A stretch of DNA of 64,000 bases from positions 69,462 through 133,461 of the forward strand of contig DXMY01000018.1 in NCBI GenBank assembly GCA_019413925.1. The letters run 5' to 3'. Each line of letters begins with the position of its first letter. Within the stretch, counting starts at the first letter, position 1. Both the position numbers and the translations under genes were made by a program. Below, piece after piece: positions 1 to 9,273 of this stretch. Source of the DNA: Collinsella sp. (lineage in GTDB: Bacteria; Actinomycetota; Coriobacteriia; Coriobacteriales; Coriobacteriaceae). The notes below the pieces were generated by a model. The model did no database searches. It had not been told where the DNA came from and was given only the letters and a program-made list of their open reading frames with translations.

Positions 1-701
1 TTGCGCACGATGCGGGCAACGTAGCGGTCGCACAGGCCCTCGTCGGCGATCTCGACCGAAAGCTCGTCGTCGGTCGCGCGGCCGGTCTCGACCTTGATAG
101 CGGGCAGCTCAACGTGGAAATCGCGGTCGAAGATGGCGCCGGTCTCGCGGGCCATGCCGATCATGGACAGGCAGTCGGGGCGGTTGGGCGTGATCTCGCA
201 GTCGAGCACGGTGTCGCTCGAGCCCACGTACTCGGCAAACGGCATGCCGCAGGGCGTATCCTCGGGCAGGATCATAATGCCGGAGTGGTCGCCACCCAGG
301 CCAAGCTCGCGCGCGGAGCAGTTCATGCCCATGGACACGACGCCGCGGAGCTTGCTCTTCTTGATTTTGACGTCGCCGGGAAGCACGGCGCCGATCATGG
401 CCGTGACGATGTGGTCGCCAGCCTCGAAGTTCTGCGCGCCGCAGACGATCTGCAGCGGGGCGGGGTTGCCGTCGGCGTCGAGATTCTTGTCGCCCACGTC
501 GACCGAGCACACATACATGTGATCGCTATCGGGGTGCGGGGTCTTGGTGAGCACCTTGGCGGTCACCACGTGGTCGAAGGACTCGCCCACGGTGTCAATC
601 GCCTCGACCTCGGTACCGGTACGGATGTATTCGTCCGAAAGGGTCTTGGGATCCTCCGGAATATCGATCATGGTCTTGAGCCAGTCGTAAGAAACGCGCA
701 T
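1..701 (-). CDS. pheT: Phenylalanyl-tRNA synthetase beta subunit, N-terminal part (runs off the window)
   Basis: Beta subunit of the cytoplasmic (alpha-beta)2 enzyme that charges tRNA-Phe. The visible 233 residues begin MRVSYDWLKTMIDIPED, followed by the tRNA-binding OB-fold (EMAP-like) domain at about 45-155 with the typical VCGAQN segment, then the start of the B3/B4 region with ITPNRPDCLSM. The start is set by an AAAGGAG ribosome site a few bases upstream on the minus strand. The rest of the gene lies left of position 1. It is the second gene of the pheST operon, but 180 bp separate it from pheS and that gap holds a folded repeat element (768-862), unusual for a pair that is normally tightly spaced. 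It is expected to share the T-box control seen upstream of pheS. Confidence 0.97.
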   Translation of the reverse strand, partial: MRVSYDWLKTMIDIPEDPKTLSDEYIRTGTEVEAIDTVGESFDHVVTAKVLTKTPHPDSDHMYVCSVDVGDKNLDADGNPAPLQIVCGAQNFEAGDHIVTAMIGAVLPGDVKIKKSKLRGVVSMGMNCSARELGLGGDHSGIMILPEDTPCGMPFAEYVGSSDTVLDCEITPNRPDCLSMIGMARETGAIFDRDFHVELPAIKVETGRATDDELSVEIADEGLCDRYVARIVR

Positions 702-767
702 CTAACTGGTCTCCTTTCATCTGTAACGTCTGCAATAAACAGACGGAAAACTCCAGCTACGGAGACG

Positions 768-862
768 GGTTTCCGAGGTGCCGCAGATTGCCTTGAAAGA
801 GGAGGGCCGCGTACTTAGGTACGCAACCGACGATTGAAAGGCAAGGTGCGGTGGCTCGGGAA
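768..862. repeat. Structured intergenic element, copy C
   Basis: A folded sequence in the pheS-pheT gap. P3 is GCGTAC-TTAG-GTACGC (809-824), P2 pairs TTGCCTT (788-794) with AAGGCAA (838-844), and an outer P1 pairs CCGAG and CCGC with GCGG and CTCGG. The segment between P2 and P3 is almost identical to that in the element at 25881-26075, and the words CAGATTG and AAGGTG also occur in the element at 34261-34408 although their order is swapped. The strand used is unclear because a hairpin folds on both strands. Confidence 0.6.
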
Positions 863-881
863 GCCGCCGGGACAGGTCAAC

Positions 882-1958
882 TTAAAATTGGTTCAAGAAG
901 CGCATATCGCCAGTCATGAGCGTTCGCAGGTCCGGCAGGTCGTAGCGCAGTGCCGCGACGCGCTCGGCGCCAATGCCAAAGGCGAAGCCGGTGTACTTCT
1001 CGGGGTCGATGCCGCAGTTGATCAGGACGTTGGGGTCGACCATGCCGCAGCCCAAGATCTCGATCCAGCCGCTGTGCTTGCAGAAGTTGCAGCCCTTGCC
1101 GCCGCAGACGTGGCAGCTCACGTCCACCTCGCAGGAAGGCTCGGTGAAGGGGAAGAAGTGCGGGCGGTAACGCGTTTTGCGGTCCTCGCCAAACATGCAC
1201 TTAACAAAGTAGTCGAGCGTGCCCTTAAGATCGCCAAAGGTAATGCCCTCGTCGACGACCAGGCCCTCGATCTGGTTGAACTGCGGCAGGTGGCAGGCGT
1301 CGGCCGTGTCGGGACGATAGACGGTGCCCGGGCAGATCATATAGATGGGCGGCTTTTGCGACTCCATGGTGTGGATCTGCACGCCCGAGGTCTGAGTGCG
1401 TAGCAGTACGTCGGACTCGCCGTGGGCATGTGCCTCGGGGTGCGCGACGCTGCCGGGGTTGTTGTCGACCACGTAGAAGGTATCGCGGGCCGAGCGGCTC
1501 GGATGATCCATGGGGGCGTTGAGCGCGGTGAAGTTGTAGTAGGAGGTATCGGCCATGGGGCCGGACTCGACGGTGTAGCCGATGCCACTAAAGATGTCCT
1601 CGGCCTCCTCGATGATCTGCTTGATCAGGTGCTGGTGGCCGATCTGCGGACGGATACCCGGCAGCGTGATGTCGACGGCCTCGTGCTCGAGTGCGTGCTT
1701 GAGGGCGGCGGCCTTCATCTCGGTGGTGCGCTCGTCGAGCATGTCCTCGATCAGCTGGCGCATCTCGTTGGCGCGCTTGCCCATCATGGGGCGATCCTCG
1801 GGGGCGAGCTTGCCCATCATGCGCATCAGGCCGGTGATGCGGCCCTTGCGGCCGAGCAGCTCAACGCGCGCAGCCTCGAGCTTGGCTGCGTCGTCGGCGC
1901 CTGCGACGAGCTCCTTGGCCTCTTCCTCGAGTTTGACCAGATCATCAATCAGACTCAT
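882..1958 (-). CDS. pheS: Phenylalanyl-tRNA synthetase alpha subunit
   Basis: Catalytic subunit of phenylalanyl-tRNA synthetase, 358 residues, close to the family norm of 330-350. It starts MSLIDDLVKLEEEAKEL, an N-terminal coiled coil that contacts tRNA, followed by the class II catalytic core with motif 2 (YRPDTADACHLPQFNQIEGL) and motif 3 (GFAFGIGAERVAALRYDLPDLR). The frame is open further upstream into the T-box leader, but the ATG at 1956-1958 has an AAAGGGAAG ribosome site and matches family N-termini, so I use it. One unusual part is a cysteine-rich segment near the C-terminus (CHVCGGKGCNFCK), which is typical of one branch of bacterial PheS and probably binds zinc. First gene of pheST, controlled by the T-box upstream. 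Confidence 0.97.
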   Translation of the reverse strand: MSLIDDLVKLEEEAKELVAGADDAAKLEAARVELLGRKGRITGLMRMMGKLAPEDRPMMGKRANEMRQLIEDMLDERTTEMKAAALKHALEHEAVDITLPGIRPQIGHQHLIKQIIEEAEDIFSGIGYTVESGPMADTSYYNFTALNAPMDHPSRSARDTFYVVDNNPGSVAHPEAHAHGESDVLLRTQTSGVQIHTMESQKPPIYMICPGTVYRPDTADACHLPQFNQIEGLVVDEGITFGDLKGTLDYFVKCMFGEDRKTRYRPHFFPFTEPSCEVDVSCHVCGGKGCNFCKHSGWIEILGCGMVDPNVLINCGIDPEKYTGFAFGIGAERVAALRYDLPDLRTLMTGDMRFLNQF

Positions 1959-2042
1959 GTCTTCCCTTTCGTCTCTCGCGCATCCACTTGCCGCGGCGGC
2001 TGGAGCCACCCGGAGCTGCGGATGTGCGGCCCGGTTCGGTAA

Positions 2043-2082
2043 CAAAAAACCGCCCTCGGGCATGTGCATTGCCCAAGGACGG
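2043..2082 (-). terminator. T-box terminator hairpin before pheS
   Basis: Minus strand CCGTCCTTGGGC, loop, GCCCGAGGGCGG followed by TTTTTTG. It lies directly downstream of the T-box antiterminator sequence and overlaps it in pairing, as expected for a transcriptional T-box. Confidence 0.85.
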
Positions 2083-2330
2083 TTGAATTCCGCGGTACCA
2101 CCTTGTTTGACCCGGCGGATGTCTGGCCCGCCGCGCCCACTCTGTGCCCCTTGTCGCGAGGCTCACGGCTTCCCTACTGGGGCTTCGCCGCCGCTGGCCG
2201 CGTGCCCGTTGAGGTCGCTGCTCGGGAGTGAACGCTTGGCCCTTGTCACCGCAGGAAGGCTCGCAGCCCATGACCTTCCCTCTCTTGCCGGCGACGCGGC
2301 GGGCAAAACCCTCTCCGTCAACGCATTGGG
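2043..2330 (-). promoter_or_regulatory. T-box riboswitch of pheST
   Basis: On the minus strand the leader carries the T-box word GGTGGTACCGCGG (complement of 2090-2102), the sequence that pairs with the uncharged tRNA acceptor end, followed at once by an intrinsic terminator ending in TTTTTTG (complement of 2043-2082). Upstream are purine-rich AGAGAGG and GGTGA segments fitting Stem I. A likely specifier is TTC (complement of 2230-2232), a Phe codon followed by a purine, which fits the downstream gene. Known role: uncharged tRNA-Phe favours the antiterminator so pheST is transcribed. The T-box word and terminator are certain; the Stem I layout and specifier are inferred. Confidence 0.9.
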
Positions 2331-2461
2331 CTATAGGATAACACATTCTGCGTGTGCATCGCCGCGTTCCGTTTTGTTCGCACCGGGTACAAGGCAGGTA
2401 GCTGTGCAAACTGGCCGCGCAGCCGCTTACGGCGCTCGGCCTGCGAGATTAAGGATACGGT

Positions 2462-4045
2462 ATGGGAAAGAAGCTCGATAAGAACGCCAAGGCCGCCATG
2501 GCAAAGGCTGCCAAGGGCGTCAAGGTTGCTAAAGTCGACAAGGCCGTCAAAAAGTTCCGCAAACTCGAGAGCAAGCTGTGGACTCGCGAGTACCTGCTCA
2601 AGATTGCCGAGTTCGATGGAGCGACGATTGCTCCTGCCAACGGCGCCGCAGCGCGCGCCGACGCCATGGGAACCCTTGCCGGCGAGCATCACAAGCTACT
2701 GACCAGCGAGAAGTCCGTTGAGCTCGTACGCTCGTTAGCGCGCGAGACGGTTGCAGGCGGCAAGATCGACGACCCGCAGCTGCTCGACGAGATCCGTGTG
2801 CTCGGTCGCGACCAGCGCGAGGCAAGCGTCATCCCCACCGAGGAGGCCGAGGCCTGGACCAGGCTCACCTGCGAGGCCGATGCCGTGTGGCACAAGGCCA
2901 AGACGGCCAATGACTGGGTGAGCTTTGAGCCCTATGTGGATAGGATCGTCGCCCAACTTAAGCATCAGGCCGAACTTATGGACCCCAAGCGCGACCCATA
3001 CGATGTTTGGCTCGACCAGTACGAGCGCGGCCTTTCCGCCAAGAGCTTCGATGCGTTTTGCGATGAGGTCAAGGCGACGGTCGTGCCGCTCGTGCACGCC
3101 ATCGGCGAGCGCGGCCAGCAGCCCGATGCCGACTTTTTGCACGCCCGCGTGCCCGAGGGCGCCCAGCGTGCCATGAGCTTCGACCTGATGAAGCTTGTCG
3201 GCCTGGACCTGGATGACACCACACTTGCCTTTACCGAGCATCCGTTTAGCGAGGGCTTCTCGGTGGGCGATGCGCGCATCGCGACGCACATCTACGAGAA
3301 CGACTGTATCTCCAACGTCTACAGCATCATCCACGAGGCGGGACACGCCATGTACGAGCTGGGCGTCAATCCTGCCTATGCGCGCACCTGTCTTGAGGGT
3401 GGTACCTCCATGGGCATCCACGAGAGTCAGAGCCGCTTTTTCGAGAACACCGTGGGTCGCAGCCGCGCCTTTATGGGACCGCTGCTCGAGGTGCTACGCC
3501 GCCACGCACCCGAGGTCTACGGCGACGTCGACGAGGACACGCTCTACCACGCCGTGAACATCGCGCAGCCTTCGCTGATCCGCACCGAGGCCGACGAGCT
3601 CACCTATCCGCTGCACGTTATGGTGCGCTACGAGATCGAGCGCATGCTGTTTGCCGGCGAGGCCACGGCCAAGGACATCCCCGCGCTTTGGAATCGCTTC
3701 ATGGATGAGTACCTGGGCATTCCCGTTCCCGACGACACGCACGGCTGCCTACAGGATACGCACTGGAGCGGCGGCTCGTTTGGCTACTTCCCCACGTATG
3801 CGCTGGGTAGCGCTTACGACGCCATGTTTGTGCCGGCCATGTGCCGCGACGGTGTCGATCTCAACGGCGCCTGTGCGAGCGGCGACCTGACACCCGTCCG
3901 CGCCTGGCTGGGCGAGCACATTTGGCAGTGGGGCCGCGCCAAGGACGCGCCGGAGCTCATAAAGGGCGCGTGCGGCATGTCGTTCGATGCCCGCTACTAC
4001 TGCAGCTACCTGCAGGACAAGTTCACCACGCTCTACGAGCTGTAA
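2462..4045 (+). CDS. M32 family metallocarboxypeptidase (carboxypeptidase Taq type)
   Basis: Cytoplasmic zinc carboxypeptidase that removes C-terminal residues from peptides, 527 residues. The M32 signature is complete: HPFS (260-263), the DxRxT-type DARIAT (270-275), the zinc site HEAGH (291-295), HESQ (320-323) with the third zinc ligand nearby, and GCLQDTHW near the C-terminus. About 35 lysine- and alanine-rich residues precede the usual M32 N-terminus; this extension could be real or the true start could be internal, but the ATG at 2462 has a plausible AAGGAT site. It is divergent from the T-box leader and stands alone, with a terminator after it. No signal peptide, so an intracellular peptide recycling role is likely. 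Confidence 0.9.
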   Translation: MGKKLDKNAKAAMAKAAKGVKVAKVDKAVKKFRKLESKLWTREYLLKIAEFDGATIAPANGAAARADAMGTLAGEHHKLLTSEKSVELVRSLARETVAGGKIDDPQLLDEIRVLGRDQREASVIPTEEAEAWTRLTCEADAVWHKAKTANDWVSFEPYVDRIVAQLKHQAELMDPKRDPYDVWLDQYERGLSAKSFDAFCDEVKATVVPLVHAIGERGQQPDADFLHARVPEGAQRAMSFDLMKLVGLDLDDTTLAFTEHPFSEGFSVGDARIATHIYENDCISNVYSIIHEAGHAMYELGVNPAYARTCLEGGTSMGIHESQSRFFENTVGRSRAFMGPLLEVLRRHAPEVYGDVDEDTLYHAVNIAQPSLIRTEADELTYPLHVMVRYEIERMLFAGEATAKDIPALWNRFMDEYLGIPVPDDTHGCLQDTHWSGGSFGYFPTYALGSAYDAMFVPAMCRDGVDLNGACASGDLTPVRAWLGEHIWQWGRAKDAPELIKGACGMSFDARYYCSYLQDKFTTLYEL

Positions 4046-4066
4046 GGCATAACCGACACGCCAACG

Positions 4067-4107
4067 CAAAGGGGACGCCGCGGAACCAATCCGCGGCGCC
4101 CCCTTTC
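4067..4107. terminator. Terminator after the M32 peptidase gene
   Basis: AAAGGGG and CGCCGCGG pair with CCGCGGCG and CCCCTTT around the short loop AACCAAT. It lies 20 bp after the stop codon at 4045 and could work for both convergent genes. Confidence 0.75.
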
Positions 4108-4111
4108 CACC

Positions 4112-4140
4112 TAGTCGTTTAAGAACGTCCCCAATGACTA
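4112..4140. repeat. REP-like hairpin, TAGTCGTT stem
   Basis: TAGTCGTT, 13-nt loop TAAGAACGTCCCC, AATGACTA. Same loop as units at 25788-25841 and 63666-63692. It ends two bases before the glmM stop codon. Confidence 0.75.
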
Positions 4141-4142
4141 CC

Positions 4143-5474
4143 TTACAGAGCCTCGAGCGCGTTGGCGATGCGCTTCATGGCGGCATCGGCGGATGCTTGG
4201 TCGGGCGCCTCGGCCAGCACGCGGATAACCGACTCGGTTCCGCTCTTGCGCACGAGCACGCGGCCCTCGCCTGCCAGCGCAGCCTCGGCCTCGGCGATGG
4301 CGTTCTGCACGCCCATGTTCTCGAGCGCGGCGTCCTTGTCCGCCACGTGCACGGCCACCTGCGCCTGTGGCAGCAGCTTGCACGGAGCCGTGAGTTGCGA
4401 GAGTGTCTCGCGCTCGGCACGAATCACTTCCATCACGCGCAGCGAGGTCATAATGCCGTCGCCCGTGCGCTCGATATCGCCAAAGATCGTATGGCCCGTC
4501 TGCTCGCCGCCCAGGCTGTAGCCGCCCTCGCGCATCTTGGCATACACGTGACGGTCGCCCACGCCGCTGGTCACGGCACTCAGGCCGGCAAGCTCCAACG
4601 ACTTGATCAGGCCAAAGTTGCTGGCGATCGTCGGCACCACGGTACCGCCCGAGAGACGCCCGTGCTTGTTCAGGTACACACCGCACACGTACAGGATCTG
4701 GTCGCCGTCGATCACGCGGCCGCGCTCGTCCACGGCCAGGCAGCGGTCGGCATCGCCATCGTAGGCAAAGCCCACATCCAGGCCCTGCTCCACCACGTGG
4801 CGCTGCAGGCGCTCAATATGCGTAGAGCCGCAGTCGACATTGATGTTAAAGCCGTCGGGCGCGGCATTGATCACGCGCACATCGGCGCCCAGTGCGTCGA
4901 ACACCGGCTTGGCCACCGAGGATGCCGAGCCGTTGGCGCAATCGATGCCGATCTTGACGCCCTGCAGCGAAAAGTTCGCGCTGGCGATGAGCGAAGCAAT
5001 GTAGCGGTTGCGACCCTGCATGTAGTCCACCGTGGCGCCGATGTGGTTGCCCGTTGCCAGCGGCACCTCGCTCTTGCCATCGATGTAGTCCTCGATGAGC
5101 TCCAGCACGTCCTCGTCCATCTTAAAGCCGTCGCTGTTGACGAGCTTAATGCCGTTATCGCAAAACGGGTTGTGGCTCGCACTGATCATGATGCCGCAAT
5201 CGAAGCAGCCCTCCACGGTCTGATGCGCTACGCCCGGCGTGGGGATCACGTGCAGCATGTAGGCGTCCGCGCCGCTCGCGACCAGGCCGCTCACCAGCGC
5301 CGCCTCGAACATATAACTCGAGCGACGTGTGTCCTTGCCCACGATGACGCGCGCCTTAGCACTGCGGTTGGCGCCGTAATACCAGCCCACAAAACGGCCA
5401 ATCTTATAAGCGTGCTCTACCGTCAGCCCAACGTTGGCCTCACCGCGAAAGCCGTCGGTGCCAAAGTACTTCAT
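4143..5474 (-). CDS. glmM: Phosphoglucosamine mutase
   Basis: Interconverts glucosamine-6-phosphate and glucosamine-1-phosphate, the second step toward UDP-GlcNAc for peptidoglycan. 443 residues, the normal length. The protein begins MKYFGTDGFRGEAN, typical of GlmM, and has the phosphoserine loop SASHNP with the catalytic serine at 100, the magnesium loop DGDADRC, the sugar-specificity loop GEQTGH and the C-terminal phosphate-binding RKSGTES. The start has a strong AAGGAGAG ribosome site. The gene lies downstream of the DUF4012 gene on the same strand but a terminator (5494-5520) separates them, so it probably has its own promoter. Cytoplasmic. Confident assignment. Confidence 0.96.
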   Translation of the reverse strand: MKYFGTDGFRGEANVGLTVEHAYKIGRFVGWYYGANRSAKARVIVGKDTRRSSYMFEAALVSGLVASGADAYMLHVIPTPGVAHQTVEGCFDCGIMISASHNPFCDNGIKLVNSDGFKMDEDVLELIEDYIDGKSEVPLATGNHIGATVDYMQGRNRYIASLIASANFSLQGVKIGIDCANGSASSVAKPVFDALGADVRVINAAPDGFNINVDCGSTHIERLQRHVVEQGLDVGFAYDGDADRCLAVDERGRVIDGDQILYVCGVYLNKHGRLSGGTVVPTIASNFGLIKSLELAGLSAVTSGVGDRHVYAKMREGGYSLGGEQTGHTIFGDIERTGDGIMTSLRVMEVIRAERETLSQLTAPCKLLPQAQVAVHVADKDAALENMGVQNAIAEAEAALAGEGRVLVRKSGTESVIRVLAEAPDQASADAAMKRIANALEAL

Positions 5475-5493
5475 GCGCTCTCCTTACAAAATA

Positions 5494-5520
5494 GGGGCGA
5501 ACAGATTGCCTGTCCGCCCC
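5494..5520 (-). terminator. Terminator after the DUF4012 gene
   Basis: On the minus strand GGGGCGGACAG pairs with CTGTTCGCCCC around the loop GCAAT, followed by TATTTT. It lies between the DUF4012 stop codon and the glmM start. Confidence 0.7.
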
Positions 5521-5557
5521 AAAATGGTACTCGATTATCTGCGCTACCAGAAAAACC

Positions 5558-7870
5558 CTACGCCGACGCGCTGTCGCGAGCCGCCTGGCATGTAGGAGTC
5601 TGACGCAGCGTAAGCGGCTTGTCCCCCGCCTCGGCCGACGTGGTCAGCGTATACGTGATCGTCGTCGTCTCGCCAGCATGCAGGTCAACGGTTCCCGAAT
5701 AGAAGGGAATGCCATGCCACGTGGCAGCGCCAAGCCCAAACTGGGTGCCCTCGACGGTAAGGTCCGAAATGTTGCCACCCGTCGGGGCGAACAGCGAGAC
5801 ATTCAGGCGCTCGTCATCACGCGCGGCATCGGGTGCGCTCGCCGCAACGTAGTCGGGCAGCTTGCCGGCCTCTTCCTGCGTCATGATGTTCGTCAGGGTG
5901 ACGGTGATGCGATAGGAGCACGTGCCGTCGCCATTCTTGACGCCCTGGCCAATCTGCGTATCGGCGTTGAGGTACCAATCGAGCTTGGAGAAGCTCAGGT
6001 TGTTAAAGTAGACACCGGCAACGGGATCCTCGCTCGGGTCGTCCGGATCGGGCAGCGAGGCGTCGATGTTCATTTCCTTGATAGCGTTCTGCTCGTCGTC
6101 GTTTTTCATCCACGCGATCAGGCGGCCCTCTTCGGCACCACGCTCAACGGCGCTGACGAGCTTCGTAACATCGACATCACCGATGCCGCCGAGAATCTTG
6201 TCGAAGGCGGCGCTGGCAACGGCTGCAAAGATGCCGTCCGACTCCTCGACCGGATAGTTCCAGTACACGTCGTGCATGAGGACTTTGGCCGCATTGGTGC
6301 CGTCGACAACCGTGCCGTCGGGCAGCGAGACATTGCCGACAAGGCCCAGCAGATACTGCAGGAACACCGGGTCGATACCGATGACGCCATCAACGTCTTG
6401 GCCATACTCGGACTTCCACAGAGCGGCGACACGCTGCGAGTTGCGCGGCCAGTCGGGCGAATAGGTGTTACCCGAGTTGTACAGGTTGCTGTGATTGCCA
6501 AACAGCGCCTCATCCTCTTCGTCGACGCTCTCGACCGCTTCATCCTCGCTCAGTCCAATACGGGGAACAAAGTCGCCGATCGACATCTGGCCGTCGGTAA
6601 CCGAAATCAGACCCTGCGAGCCGCCAAAGCCGCCGCAAGCACGAATCTCAACGTTGTTCATGGCGTACATGAGATAGTTGCGCGTCTGGCCGTTGGCGCC
6701 GAGCATCTGGGGAAGGACAGGGGCGACCTTCTCCGCTGCATCGACCGCGCCGCTTAGGGTGGCAAAGCCATCCTTTGCCTTATCGACCAGCTCGGTCACC
6801 TGGGAAATATGCGTGTCGCCAATGCCCTGGATCTTCTCGTTGGCACTCTTGAACACCTTCGAGCTGCTGGAAAGCGAATCGGCAACGGCCTGCAGCGCAG
6901 AAACGTTGATCATCCCGTCCTGGAACAGCTTGCCGGGTGTTGCCTGCGAAAGATTGTCGGCCATGGGGACCAGCGCGTTGCTCGAGACATCGGACAGGGC
7001 GTCGATCATGGTACGGGCCGCATTGATGTCGCTGCCGTACACCGGAATAAACGAAGCCGCCGTCCACAGCGGGCTCGAGGTCTCCGCCTTCATGCTATCG
7101 CAGAGCTCGTCGATCTTCTTCGCGTCGTCGGGCAGCGTCGAAAAATCGCCCGACGTGACCTTGTCCTTAAGGCCACCGACAACCTCGACAGCTTCCTTCG
7201 CTTCGCCCTTTACGGTCTTAGCCGAGTTAAGCAGCATAAAGCCACTTGCGCCAAGCGCAACGAGCAGCACCACGACTACGGCGGCAACAACCGCGCCAAC
7301 ATGGCGCTTCTTGCCCTCACCCTTGCGATGGCGATGACGGACCAGGCCATCCGAGGTCGAGCTCGTCGAAGCGTCGCTGCCATAGTTCAAGCCAAAATCG
7401 TAATAATCTTCCTTGGAACCGGAGCCCTTAAACTCGGCACCGTTGTCTTCCAAACGGGCGAACGTGCCGGTCTCGGAGGCACCCGTATAGATCGTGCCAA
7501 GGTTGCCCGTAAGCCCCGCGCCACCGGCAGAGGGAGTATTGTTGGCGGCATTGCCGGCATTAATGTTGCCGGCGGCATTCGCGGCGTTGGCAGCGCCTAC
7601 GTTGTTCGCAGGTGTCGAAGGAGCCCCGCTCGGCTGCGACGTGGGGATCGCACCGCCCGCAAAGACATTCCCTCTTGCGCGACCGGTCTTTTTAGCCTTC
7701 TGAGACTGCTCGTACAGAGCGGTAAACATCGCCGTCTCGCCCGGAGACGTGCGCTTACCGGCGCTGTTCTGACCAGCTCCGCTCGGCATGCCAGCTTTTC
7801 CGGCCCCGTTCGAACGCGGCGGAACTGCAGGACGGCCGCTGTCGCTGCCCTTAAAGTGATTACCAGCCAT
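5558..7870 (-). CDS. DUF4012 domain membrane-anchored protein
   Basis: A 770-residue protein of the DUF4012 family, whose function is unknown; members are often found near exopolysaccharide genes of Gram-positive bacteria. From the N-terminus: about 175 low-complexity residues rich in Ala, Asn, Gly and Ser, a basic patch HRHRKGEGKKRH, one membrane helix at about 195-220, then a long extracellular part. The DUF4012 hallmark is the segment MNNVEIRACGGFGGSQG. The C-terminal 120 residues look like a beta-sandwich and end without a membrane anchor or sorting signal. The ATG at 7868-7870 has a GAGGA ribosome site seven bases upstream; the frame stays open nine codons more without one. Single gene between terminators. 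Topology (N-terminus in, C-terminus out) is inferred from the basic patch before the helix. Confidence 0.8.
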   Translation of the reverse strand: MAGNHFKGSDSGRPAVPPRSNGAGKAGMPSGAGQNSAGKRTSPGETAMFTALYEQSQKAKKTGRARGNVFAGGAIPTSQPSGAPSTPANNVGAANAANAAGNINAGNAANNTPSAGGAGLTGNLGTIYTGASETGTFARLEDNGAEFKGSGSKEDYYDFGLNYGSDASTSSTSDGLVRHRHRKGEGKKRHVGAVVAAVVVVLLVALGASGFMLLNSAKTVKGEAKEAVEVVGGLKDKVTSGDFSTLPDDAKKIDELCDSMKAETSSPLWTAASFIPVYGSDINAARTMIDALSDVSSNALVPMADNLSQATPGKLFQDGMINVSALQAVADSLSSSSKVFKSANEKIQGIGDTHISQVTELVDKAKDGFATLSGAVDAAEKVAPVLPQMLGANGQTRNYLMYAMNNVEIRACGGFGGSQGLISVTDGQMSIGDFVPRIGLSEDEAVESVDEEDEALFGNHSNLYNSGNTYSPDWPRNSQRVAALWKSEYGQDVDGVIGIDPVFLQYLLGLVGNVSLPDGTVVDGTNAAKVLMHDVYWNYPVEESDGIFAAVASAAFDKILGGIGDVDVTKLVSAVERGAEEGRLIAWMKNDDEQNAIKEMNIDASLPDPDDPSEDPVAGVYFNNLSFSKLDWYLNADTQIGQGVKNGDGTCSYRITVTLTNIMTQEEAGKLPDYVAASAPDAARDDERLNVSLFAPTGGNISDLTVEGTQFGLGAATWHGIPFYSGTVDLHAGETTTITYTLTTSAEAGDKPLTLRQTPTCQAARDSASA

Positions 7871-8019
7871 AAAGAAATCCTCGCAATTGAGTCGCAATAG
7901 AAAAGTCCATAACGCTATTAGTTTATGGCATATTGAGCATCGACAGCTAAACTCCAGACACGGCTATCAATTGGCGAAAATTTGGCGCAACACCTTATCT
8001 GTCTTGGCGGCGGCGCCAG

Positions 8020-9042
8020 CTACACCGTGAGGAACATCATCACGATGATCATGACAAAGCCGATAAGGTCGGTCGGCAAAAACACCGTCCCCAGCATAAC
8101 GGCGCTGGTGATGGTCGCCGAGACGGGCTCCACAGTTCCGATGAGGCTCGCGCGCACCGAGCCGATGTCCTTAACGCCCTGCATATAAAGCATGTAAGCA
8201 AAAAACGAGCCGATAACCACGAACACCGCGAGCGCCTCGATGCCGGCAGCGTCGAGCGCCGGCATATGCGCCCAGGGCTGCACGAAGACGCACGAGACCA
8301 CGCCCGCCGTGAGCATTGCCGAGCCCGTGACGATGGGGCTGCCGTATTCGGGCAGGATCTTGGCGGGAATCACCGCCATACACGCGGCGCTGACCGCACA
8401 CATAAGACCTGCTGCCAGGCCAAGCGGCGAGATATTCAGGCTGGTGGGGTCGCCGCCGGTGGCGATTAAAAAGGTTCCACCCAGAGCCAGGCCAATGCCG
8501 ATGACTTCGCGAGTACGCGGCATACGGCGATCGGTCACGCAGGCGTAGCCCATGATGATAACGAGCTGCAGGCACTGGAGCACCGTCGCGGTTCCGGCGT
8601 TCGTCAGGCGCACGGCCGAAAGATAGCAAAACTGGTTGAACAGCAGGCCAAAGGCGGTAAAGAGCAGCAGCTGCTTGCGATCGGCGGGTGTGGTCCAGAG
8701 CTTAATCAGGCGCTCGCGGTCGCGCGTAACAACCACGGCCATAAAGAGTAGACCGGCGAGAATCTGCCGTATGCTCATAAGCCACAACGTATCGACATGG
8801 TAGGTATCGAACAAAAAACTCGCGCTGGTGCCCGAGAAGCCCCAAAACGAACCGCCCACCAGCGTAGCCAAGACGCCCGTGATCATCTTGCGCGTCGAAG
8901 CGCTGTTCAGGCGGTCGCGCCATGCGCGACGGGTGTTGCGGCTGAGCTCGTCGGTGCCCTCGGGCACATCAATGTTCGATATATCGGTCATCGGCACCGA
9001 AGCCCCTGCGCCTTCGACCTGCTCGACACACTCTTTGCTCAT
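8020..9042 (-). CDS. EamA-family drug/metabolite exporter
   Basis: Inner-membrane transporter of the DMT superfamily, 340 residues. After a hydrophilic N-terminal segment of about 50 residues there are ten predicted membrane helices arranged as two EamA repeats (GSFWGFSGTSASFLF in the first; GSVRASLIGTVEPVSATIT, the typical second-repeat motif, near the C-terminus). The substrate cannot be read from the sequence; relatives export amino acids or other small metabolites. The start at 9042 has a GGGGGAG ribosome site. The N-terminal soluble segment is longer than usual for the family, so an internal start is possible. Monocistronic by position. Confidence 0.85.
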   Translation of the reverse strand: MSKECVEQVEGAGASVPMTDISNIDVPEGTDELSRNTRRAWRDRLNSASTRKMITGVLATLVGGSFWGFSGTSASFLFDTYHVDTLWLMSIRQILAGLLFMAVVVTRDRERLIKLWTTPADRKQLLLFTAFGLLFNQFCYLSAVRLTNAGTATVLQCLQLVIIMGYACVTDRRMPRTREVIGIGLALGGTFLIATGGDPTSLNISPLGLAAGLMCAVSAACMAVIPAKILPEYGSPIVTGSAMLTAGVVSCVFVQPWAHMPALDAAGIEALAVFVVIGSFFAYMLYMQGVKDIGSVRASLIGTVEPVSATITSAVMLGTVFLPTDLIGFVMIIVMMFLTV

Positions 9043-9273
9043 TCCACTCCCCCGAAACAGCCTGGAAACAATTCGGCTTACCTTACCACGGCGAAGTCAC
9101 CAGCTGGAGGCTTGTCCGCTTATCGGTAGGACAATTCCGCAGGCGTCTTTCCATAGCTCGATACCGCAATGGCCTTGCATTATGCGACAGCCAAATCGCG
9201 GCAGCAGGCTCTTTTGAAATGGATGCGACAAAGCCCCCGAATTCCACAATGTAAGCGATTTTTAAAAATGTTC

